7,952 bases of DNA from Intrasporangiaceae bacterium (GTDB lineage Bacteria > Actinomycetota > Actinomycetes > Actinomycetales > Dermatophilaceae). The notes beneath the pieces are model-generated. The model saw only the letters and a program-made list of their open reading frames with translations, searched no databases and was not told where the DNA came from. Below are positions 1-4,728 of this stretch, in pieces. The stretch spans positions 1-7,952 of the forward strand of contig JAAYSB010000391.1 in assembly GCA_012518475.1 (NCBI GenBank), given 5' to 3'. Each line of letters starts with the position of its first letter. Positions within the stretch are counted from its first letter, which is position 1. The position numbers were made by a program, and so were the translations under genes.

Positions 1-575
1 AAGGTGAAGCAGAAGGCGCCGCGCAGCAGCGGGAGCACCTCGAGGGCGCGCTCATGCAGCGAGCGCTGCGGGGAGTCGGTCAGCAGTGCGGTGACCAGGG
101 CGGTGTCGGTGGTGTTGCCGCGGCGCAGCTCGCCGGTCAGGCCCGAGTCGGCCCCGCGGGAGCGGACGAGTTCACGCAGCTCGGCGGAGTTGGTGAGGTT
201 GCCGTTGTGGGCGAGGGCGACGGTGCTGTCCTCGTGGCCGCCGAGTGTCGGCTGGGCGTTCTCCCACGTCGAGCCACCGGTCGTCGAGTAGCGGCAGTGT
301 CCGATCGCGATGTGTCCCCCGAGGGAGGCCAGGGCACGCTCGTCGAAGACCTGCGAGACCAGACCCATGTCCTTGTAGACGAGGAGCCGGTGCCCGTCGC
401 TCGTCGCGATGCCGGCGCTCTCCTGGCCGCGGTGCTGCAGCGCGTAGAGCCCGTAGTAGGTGAGCTTGGCGATGTCCTCGCCCGGCGCCCACACGCCGAA
501 GACACCGCAGGCGTCCTGCGGCCCCTTCTCTCCGGGGAGCAGGTCGTGGGTCAGGGATCCGTCACCGCGTGGCAC
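1..575 (-). CDS. purF: Amidophosphoribosyltransferase (PurF), N-terminal part, truncated by window edge
   Basis: PurF catalyses the committed first step of de novo purine synthesis, converting PRPP and glutamine to 5-phosphoribosylamine in the cytosol. The visible 191 codons cover most of the N-terminal Ntn-type glutaminase domain; the PRTase domain lies beyond position 1. The protein begins MPRGDGSLTHDLLPGEKGPQ, followed by DACGVFGVW. Cys23 is the expected nucleophile, exposed after removal of a short propeptide. Other family motifs seen are YGLYALQHRGQESAGIA, GHCRYSTTGGSTWENAQP, LAHNGNLTNS and a GNTTDTALV stretch. I chose the GTG at 575 because it gives the usual actinobacterial N-terminus and has a GGGAG 10 bases upstream. 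It follows a small membrane-protein gene by 69 bp on the same strand. The identification is firm. Only the start is slightly uncertain, because no in-frame ATG or GTG lies close upstream. Confidence 0.96.
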   Translation of the reverse strand, partial: MPRGDGSLTHDLLPGEKGPQDACGVFGVWAPGEDIAKLTYYGLYALQHRGQESAGIATSDGHRLLVYKDMGLVSQVFDERALASLGGHIAIGHCRYSTTGGSTWENAQPTLGGHEDSTVALAHNGNLTNSAELRELVRSRGADSGLTGELRRGNTTDTALVTALLTDSPQRSLHERALEVLPLLRGAFCFT

Positions 576-585
576 GTGCTTCAGT

Positions 586-590
586 CTCCC
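586..590 (-). promoter_or_regulatory. Ribosome binding site of purF
   Basis: On the minus strand GGGAG lies 10 bases before the GTG at 575. It is the only purine-rich Shine-Dalgarno-like stretch near this start and supports the GTG choice. The 69-bp gap upstream (576-644) shows no clear promoter or terminator, so purF may be read through from upstream. Confidence 0.55.
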
Positions 591-644
591 ACAGCCAACG
601 ACGATGGGGTATGCGGTGCGCTCCGCTCCCCGCCCGGTGCCTGG

Positions 645-881
645 TCAGCGGTAACGCCGCTCGAGGACGATGTCGGTCAGCACCCCGGCGATCGCGCCGA
701 TCACGGCCCCGAGCAGACCGAAGGCGAGGACCATGAACATGAGCGCCGCGTTCTCCGAGAACAGCACCGAGGGGTTGCCGCTGAAGATGGAGATGAGGGC
801 TCCGACGATGGCTCCGACGACAGCACCGGTGCCGATGAAGGCCACGAAGTTGGGATAGCGACGGGGTTTCACGCGGTCCAC
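645..881 (-). CDS. Small two-helix membrane protein, function unknown
   Basis: This is a 78-residue protein beginning MDRVKPRRYPNFV and ending LERRYR. I do not recognise a named family. Two hydrophobic segments are visible, at about residues 12-33 (rich in Gly, Ala, Val, Ile) and 46-73 (GLLGAVIGAIAGVL-type). A short polar link (SGNPSVLFSEN) joins them. Both ends are basic, suggesting a helical hairpin with both termini in the cytosol. The GxxxG-like spacing hints at tight helix packing. The start was set at the GTG at 881 because GGGGA lies 6 bases upstream; a second GTG at 872 (MKPRRY...) is a possible alternative. The frame stays open upstream to 1091, but that part overlaps the sortase gene and reads as low-complexity, Arg-rich shadow sequence. 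It lies 69 bp before purF, so it may be co-transcribed with it. Confidence 0.72.
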   Translation of the reverse strand: MDRVKPRRYPNFVAFIGTGAVVGAIVGALISIFSGNPSVLFSENAALMFMVLAFGLLGAVIGAIAGVLTDIVLERRYR

Positions 882-918
882 GATACGTCCCCGGCCTGCT
901 TCCCGCCTCGCCACACCT

Positions 919-984
919 TCCACATACCAGCCGAACGGCGACGCACCCGCCCGCCAGTTCTCTCCAAAGACCAGCCAAACGGCG
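919..984. repeat. 22-bp imperfect direct repeat, 44-bp period
   Basis: Two copies lie at 919-940 and 963-984 and match at 19 of 22 positions. Their core on the plus strand is CCAGCC(G/A)AACGGCG. Each core also contains a tiny inverted repeat (GCC..GGC). The 44-bp period is not a multiple of three, so this is not a repeated protein motif. The pair sits in the 134-bp gap between the sortase stop and the small membrane-protein start. It could be a binding site for a regulator or the trace of a local duplication. Confidence 0.6.
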
Positions 985-1015
985 CCGCCGTCTGTCCGCC
1001 ACCGCTCGGCCAGGG

Positions 1016-1726
1016 TCAGACCCGGTCGGCGATGACGACGAAGTTCGCAACCCGGTGCCCGTCGCCGCGGAAGCCGAACGCGTCGTCGCACGTGACGATG
1101 GCCAGCCGCTCGACCGAGGTGTTCTCCCCCCAGACCCAGCCATCGGTCGTGAGGTCATCCTTGTCGACGACCTCGGCCCGGACGACGCGATAGCTGTGCG
1201 AGCTGCCATCGGCGTCGGTGAGCTCGACCACGTCGCCGATCTCGACCTCACGGAGGTCGGCGAAGCGGTCCGGCTGTCCTCCGGCAGTGACATGGCCGGC
1301 GATGACTGCAGTGCCGATCTCGCCGGGGGCGACCCGGCCGTGGCCGGTGTACCACATGACCGTTCCAGCGGGCGGGTTGATCCGACCGTCGCGCAGACCC
1401 TCGGCGTGCAGGTCCGCGTCCAGGGCGATGTCAGGGATCTGCAGGGAGATCCCCGAGGTCTGCACCGGGGCGCTCGGCGGCGGTTCGGCCGTGGCCTCGG
1501 CCCCGCCGGGGGTCGCTCCCTTCGCGGTGGCGCTGGGATCCTGCGCGGCATCGGTGCTCGTGCTGTCGGCACCGGGGCTGGGCGAGCCCGTCGCTGCGGC
1601 CGGGGAGGTCGGCGGGGCAGCTGCCTCCCCCGGCACGGAGTCGGCGCCGCGCAGGACCCAGACAAGGATCAGCGCGGCGCCGACGAGAGCGACGAGCGCG
1701 CCCACGAAAAGTGGGCGACGCCGCAT
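1016..1726 (-). CDS. Sortase, class F-like, coupled to the nucleotidase gene
   Basis: This is a 236-residue membrane-anchored transpeptidase that would attach a sorting-signal protein to the cell wall on the outer face of the membrane. Residues 5-25 form an uncleaved N-terminal anchor after MRRR. Residues 28-90 are an Ala/Pro/Ser/Thr linker. Residues 91-236 are the sortase domain, starting LQIPDIALDADL. Catalytic candidates are His145 in AVIAGHV, Cys213 in LAIVTCDD and Arg225 in GHRVANFVV. Most class F sortases, as I know them, end with a TCGG then YRDNVVV-like stretch. Here both parts differ, and Arg220 is a second candidate for the catalytic Arg. The start ATG overlaps the nucleotidase stop by one base (TGATG) with no strong ribosome site, which implies translational coupling and a dedicated substrate. 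The sortase call is firm; the class is inferred. Confidence 0.92.
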   Translation of the reverse strand: MRRRPLFVGALVALVGAALILVWVLRGADSVPGEAAAPPTSPAAATGSPSPGADSTSTDAAQDPSATAKGATPGGAEATAEPPPSAPVQTSGISLQIPDIALDADLHAEGLRDGRINPPAGTVMWYTGHGRVAPGEIGTAVIAGHVTAGGQPDRFADLREVEIGDVVELTDADGSSHSYRVVRAEVVDKDDLTTDGWVWGENTSVERLAIVTCDDAFGFRGDGHRVANFVVIADRV

Positions 1727-3867
1727 CAGCTGGTGAACGCCTGACGACGGCGGGCCACGAGGACGGCCGCCGCTGCGAGGAGCAGCGTCAGGCCCGCGAG
1801 GGCACCGACCGGCCCGGTGACGTCGTCAGCCGGGATGTCGGTCTCGACGACCGGGCCGGGCGTGACCGGCGGCTTCGGGGTCTCGAGCGCCGTGACGACG
1901 AGCGGGACCTTGACCACAGTGCCCGACGGGTCGGCCACGAGCGTGAGGACCGTCTCGCCGCCCGGGAGGTCAGCCGGGAGGGTGAAGGTCACGTCGCTGA
2001 TGCCGTCCCGGGTCGGGACACCGTCGATGCGCTCTGTGGTGATGTCCGCAGTGCCGACCTCGACGTCGCCGACCATGATCGTGAAGGAGGTGTTGTCGGG
2101 GGAACCCAGACTGGTCAGGTCCATGCCCGAGACGGTGAACGTGACCGACTCACCGGCGGTCGCCTCGAGCGGCAGCGCACTGTGAACAGCGACGCCGTTC
2201 TTCTCGAAGTTCGGCGACACCGGCGAGTGCTGGCCCATGTAGTTCATGAAGACGTCAGTGTCGATGAGGCCGGAGTCCCTGCTGTTCGTGCCCTCCTGGA
2301 GAACCGTGAAGTTGTCTCCGCCGGAGATCAGGAACGAGCCGCTGGCGATGGTGAAGGTCGTAGCCGGGTCCATGGGAGCACCGTCGAACCAGATGCCCGT
2401 GACCCGTTCGCCCGCAGCACGGTCGGGGTCGTACGTGTACCGCACGTTGTCGGAGAGCCCGAGCTTGAGGAACGCCCGTGAGGAGCCCTCCGGCTGCCAC
2501 TGCTGCTCCAGGAGTTCCTTGAACTGCGCACCGGTGATGTCGATGACCTGCATCGTGTTCGCGAACGGGTGAACCGAGGCTGCCTCGGCGTAGGTGACCT
2601 CACCGTCCGCCTCGACCCCGCCGGCCTCGTAGAAGAGCTCAGCGCGCAGGCCACCGGGGTTCATGATGCCGATATCGGCACCCGGGCGGCCGGGCTGCTG
2701 CATACCCCACAGCCAGGCGTTGGCGGTGAGGTTGCCGAGGGTGCTCTCGCGGAGGCGGTTGTCGCGCGATTCGCCCTCGTGTGCGGTGGTGATGTCGGCG
2801 GTCACCTCTCCGATGACCTCACGACCGAGTACCTCGGCCTCTGCTGTTGCCTCCTCCGCGATGGCGACGGCCGCCTGGTAGCGGGCGTTGTCGGCGCACG
2901 GCGCCGACCACGCGTCGTCCGGCTCAGCCGGGATGGCGACGTTGCTGGAGGTGTACTGCGTGACCTCACCGGTCTCCGGGTCGAACCCGAGCTCGACGAC
3001 ACCCACGGGGTCGCCGTAGCTGCCGCTCTGGAGGATCGGTCGGGTTCCGCTGTCGGTCGGCCCGTCCCACACATACGACAGGTGCGTGTGGCCGGTGAAG
3101 ATCGCGTCGACCTCGTCGGAGGTGTCGTTGACGATCGAGGCGAAGACGCCCCCGGCTGCCACCTGGTTCTCCAGGCTGTCCGAGCCGCCAGCGCCCTCGT
3201 GGTACTGGGCAATGATGATGTCGGCCTCGCCGTTGCTGTCGTCGTCGTCGCTGAGCTGAGCAGCAACGCGGTTCACGGCATCGACCGGGTTGCCGAAGTC
3301 GATCATCTGGATTCCGGCCGGGGAGACCATCGACGCGGTCTGCTCTGTGACCGCGCCGATGACCGCCACCGACAGGCCGTTGACGGCGAAGAGCTCATAC
3401 TCGTCGAGAGCCGGAGTCGTGGTCCCGCGCTCGTAGACGTTCGCGCCGAGGTGGGCGAAGTCGGCGCGAGGAATGACCCGGTCGGTCAGGTCGGTGAAAC
3501 CGCGGTCGAACTCGTGGTTGCCAACCGCTGACGCCTGCAGCCCGAGTGCGTTGAGGTAGTCGATCGTCGGGTTGTCCTGCTGGCTCGAGGAGACGAACGG
3601 CGTGGCGCCAATGTTGTCTCCGGCTGATAGGAGCAGGTAGTTCCCCTCGCCGGCCGCGTTCTGCTGACGCACAACGTTGCAGGCGAAGTTGAGGCCGATC
3701 GAGCCATCGATCCGGCCGTGGAAGTCGTTGATGTTGATGATGGAGACCTTCGTCAGACCCTCATCAAGCGACTCCACGTTCGTCGCAGCCAGCGCTGGGG
3801 CCAGGCCCGTCACCGTGATCGCTGCTGCTCCGACTGCGGCAGTCGCCGCTCTTGCCCGCCACGCCAT
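1726..3867 (-). CDS. Secreted 5'-nucleotidase / UDP-sugar hydrolase family protein with sorting-like C-terminus
   Basis: A 713-residue exported metallophosphoesterase expected to hydrolyse extracellular nucleotides to nucleoside plus phosphate. Residues 1-28 are a signal peptide (AxA site in APALA). The calcineurin-like domain carries NDFHGR (Asp48, His50), AGDNIG (Asp84), VGNHEFD (Asn117, His118), QYHEGA (His223) and TGHTH (His260, His262), the usual two-metal ligands. The 5'-nucleotidase C-terminal domain spans about 350-550, with STLGNLTANAW, NPGGLRAE (403-410), HPFANTM and ISGGDNF (515-520) for substrate binding. Residues 565-660 look like an Ig-like beta domain. A Pro-rich link (662-680) leads to DDVTG (681-685), a hydrophobic helix (about 686-705) and RRR. 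That layout is a cell-wall sorting signal, but the LPXT part is not canonical. The ATG has GGAGG five bases upstream. The exact substrate cannot be told from sequence. Confidence 0.93.
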   Translation of the reverse strand: MAWRARAATAAVGAAAITVTGLAPALAATNVESLDEGLTKVSIININDFHGRIDGSIGLNFACNVVRQQNAAGEGNYLLLSAGDNIGATPFVSSSQQDNPTIDYLNALGLQASAVGNHEFDRGFTDLTDRVIPRADFAHLGANVYERGTTTPALDEYELFAVNGLSVAVIGAVTEQTASMVSPAGIQMIDFGNPVDAVNRVAAQLSDDDDSNGEADIIIAQYHEGAGGSDSLENQVAAGGVFASIVNDTSDEVDAIFTGHTHLSYVWDGPTDSGTRPILQSGSYGDPVGVVELGFDPETGEVTQYTSSNVAIPAEPDDAWSAPCADNARYQAAVAIAEEATAEAEVLGREVIGEVTADITTAHEGESRDNRLRESTLGNLTANAWLWGMQQPGRPGADIGIMNPGGLRAELFYEAGGVEADGEVTYAEAASVHPFANTMQVIDITGAQFKELLEQQWQPEGSSRAFLKLGLSDNVRYTYDPDRAAGERVTGIWFDGAPMDPATTFTIASGSFLISGGDNFTVLQEGTNSRDSGLIDTDVFMNYMGQHSPVSPNFEKNGVAVHSALPLEATAGESVTFTVSGMDLTSLGSPDNTSFTIMVGDVEVGTADITTERIDGVPTRDGISDVTFTLPADLPGGETVLTLVADPSGTVVKVPLVVTALETPKPPVTPGPVVETDIPADDVTGPVGALAGLTLLLAAAAVLVARRRQAFTS

Positions 3868-3872
3868 TCCGG

Positions 3873-3877
3873 CCTCC
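3873..3877 (-). promoter_or_regulatory. Ribosome binding site of the nucleotidase gene
   Basis: On the minus strand GGAGG lies 5 bases before the ATG at 3867. It is the strongest Shine-Dalgarno match in the window and fixes this start, which also gives a well-formed signal peptide. Confidence 0.8.
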
Positions 3878-3925
3878 GATGAGTGCTGTGCTGATAGGTC
3901 GCTGATGCTGAGTATGAGTTGCCGG

Positions 3926-3951
3926 GACGGTGCCCTGCATGGCGCACCGTC
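3926..3951 (-). terminator. Strong hairpin in the purL-operon / nucleotidase gap
   Basis: A perfect 8-bp stem (GACGGTGC at 3926-3933 with GCACCGTC at 3944-3951) can extend inward by two further C:G pairs across a one-base bulge, leaving a 5-base loop. It lies between the SCP-family gene and the nucleotidase gene. No T-run follows it on the minus strand. It could be a U-less terminator of the kind common in actinobacteria, or an operator or leader structure for the nucleotidase gene about 60 bp downstream. The structure is clear; the role is not. Confidence 0.4.
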
Positions 3952-3953
3952 TA

Positions 3954-3978
3954 CTTCGGCCGGTCACGCTGGCCGAGG
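3954..3978 (-). terminator. Second hairpin next to the first
   Basis: TCGGCC (3956-3961) pairs with GGCCGA (3971-3976) around a 9-base loop, and the stem extends outward by a T.G wobble and a C:G pair. Only two bases separate it from the hairpin at 3926-3951, so the two could act as a tandem terminator or as two operator-like dyads. No T-run follows. Further upstream on the minus strand a TTTTT (4054-4050) follows only a weak GC stem. Confidence 0.3.
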
Positions 3979-4076
3979 CATACCGATGATCCTCTATCAC
4001 GAGAGCGGCCGGGGGAAGGAATGGGACGTGGCGAATCGGTGAACGGCAGAAAAATCTACGCCGGACGCACCCGGAC

Positions 4077-4439
4077 TCAGCCGAGCGGGAGGACCTCGCT
4101 CAGGTCAGCGCGGATCCCGCTCTCGCGGACTGCTCCGGCCGCCCTCGCGGTCGCCCAGTCGAGCCTGCCGGTGCACAACGCCAGCCAGGTCTGCGCGTCC
4201 GTCTCGACGACGTTCGGCGGCGTTCCCCGGGTATGCGTGGGTCCGGCGATCGCCTGGGCCGCCCCGAACGGCGGCACCCGCACCTCGACGCTGCGCCCCG
4301 GGTGCCTGGTCGCCAGCTCCTCGAGGGTGTAGCGCACAGCGGTGGCGAGCTCGCTCCGTCCGGTTGCCTCGGGGTCGGTGGACCAGGACTCGAGGGCGGC
4401 AGCCCCCGAGTCCATCGGGATCCGGCGGCGCGGCGGCAC
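4077..4439 (-). CDS. Sterol carrier family protein (bacterial SCP orthologue)
   Basis: This 120-residue protein (first residues MPPRRRIPMDSG) resembles the small actinobacterial sterol-carrier-family proteins often found near purine genes. The diagnostic stretch is VEVRVPPFGAAQAIAGPTHTRGTPPNVVETDAQTW in outline: a VPPFGA turn (about 55-60), HTRGTPPNVVE (69-79), then WLALCTGRLDW (84-94) and a C-terminal RADLSEVLPL. SCP-like folds bind hydrophobic ligands, but the ligand and role of this bacterial group are unknown to me. No signal peptide or membrane segment is visible, so it is probably cytosolic. It begins with GTG only 3 bp after the upstream gene's stop, so it shares an operon with that gene and purL. 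An in-frame ATG at 4415 (MDSGAAA) is an alternative start, but the MPPRRR beginning is typical of the family. Confidence 0.85.
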   Translation of the reverse strand: MPPRRRIPMDSGAAALESWSTDPEATGRSELATAVRYTLEELATRHPGRSVEVRVPPFGAAQAIAGPTHTRGTPPNVVETDAQTWLALCTGRLDWATARAAGAVRESGIRADLSEVLPLG

Positions 4440-4442
4440 CCG

Positions 4443-4712
4443 TCAGCCGCCGAAGCTGGGGCCGACGAGAGCGATCATCAGGGCAACGACGGCTGCGCCG
4501 GCCACGGCGAGGACGATCAGCCGCAGGGTGGCCTGCCGGGACCGCTGCTCGCGCCGTTCGTCGTCGAAGCGGTCGTCGAAGCGGTCGTCGAATCCGTCGA
4601 AGTCCTCGTCCAGCTCCTGCATGCCCTCACGGTACGTGCGAACCCTGACATCGTGGGTGGTCAGGTGCCCATGGACCGTCACACCTCGGTCCGACACATC
4701 CACCTGCCTCAC
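4443..4712 (-). CDS. Small acidic tail-anchored membrane protein, function unknown
   Basis: This is an 89-residue protein of no family I recognise. Residues 1-30 (MRQVDVSDRGVTVHGHLTTH...) are polar. Residues 33-51 are strongly acidic with an FDDR FDDR FDD repeat. Residues 53-60 (RREQRSRQ) are charged and mostly basic. Residues 62-84 form one membrane helix (LRLIVLAVAGAAVVALMIALV), followed by the tail GPSFGG. The charged stretch before a single C-terminal helix suggests a cytosolic N-terminus and a tail anchor. It starts 16 bp after the purL stop and ends 3 bp before the SCP-family gene, which supports it being a real gene of that operon. The start is uncertain: GTG at 4712 has a poor ribosome site, and downstream in-frame GTGs (for example the codon for residue 6, beginning MSDRGVTV) are possible. 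Confidence 0.68.
   Translation of the reverse strand: MRQVDVSDRGVTVHGHLTTHDVRVRTYREGMQELDEDFDGFDDRFDDRFDDERREQRSRQATLRLIVLAVAGAAVVALMIALVGPSFGG
4561..4596. repeat. 12-bp tandem repeat inside the small acidic protein gene
   Basis: Two perfect copies of TCGTCGAAGCGG (4561-4572, 4573-4584) are followed by a third copy with changes in its last bases (TCGTCGAATCCG). On the coding strand each unit encodes four residues, producing the FDDR repeat. Because the unit is in frame, copy-number change would lengthen or shorten the acidic linker without a frameshift. Confidence 0.8.
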
Positions 4713-4728
4713 CGCTCGGAGGTAGGCG

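Noticed and set aside
882..1091. Longer N-terminus for the small membrane protein (start at 1091)
   Set aside because: The added residues overlap the sortase gene and look non-coding. A well-spaced GGGGA favours the GTG at 881.
54..1193. Long plus-strand open frame of 379 codons
   Set aside because: It runs antisense across purF, the small membrane gene and the sortase. Its product is low-complexity (Gly, Asp, Arg, Val rich) with no family motif, a typical shadow frame in GC-rich DNA.
562..1665. Minus-strand open frame of 367 codons overlapping the sortase
   Set aside because: The product is an Arg/Pro/Ser-rich shadow. The overlapping sortase frame carries the signal anchor and the His, Cys and Arg motifs.
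2569..3531. Plus-strand open frame of 320 codons
   Set aside because: It is antisense to the nucleotidase, whose frame has all the expected metal-binding motifs. The antisense product is Val/Asp/Gly/Arg-rich with no recognisable domain.
3868..4076. Sigma-70-like promoter for the nucleotidase
   Set aside because: CATACT and TAGAGG resemble -10 boxes, but neither has a credible -35 at 16-18 bases. I could not support a specific promoter.
4038..4079. Intrinsic terminator at the TTTTT (4054-4050, minus strand) after the SCP-family gene
   Set aside because: Only a 4-bp CCGG stem precedes it, with six bases between stem and T-run. This is too weak to call.
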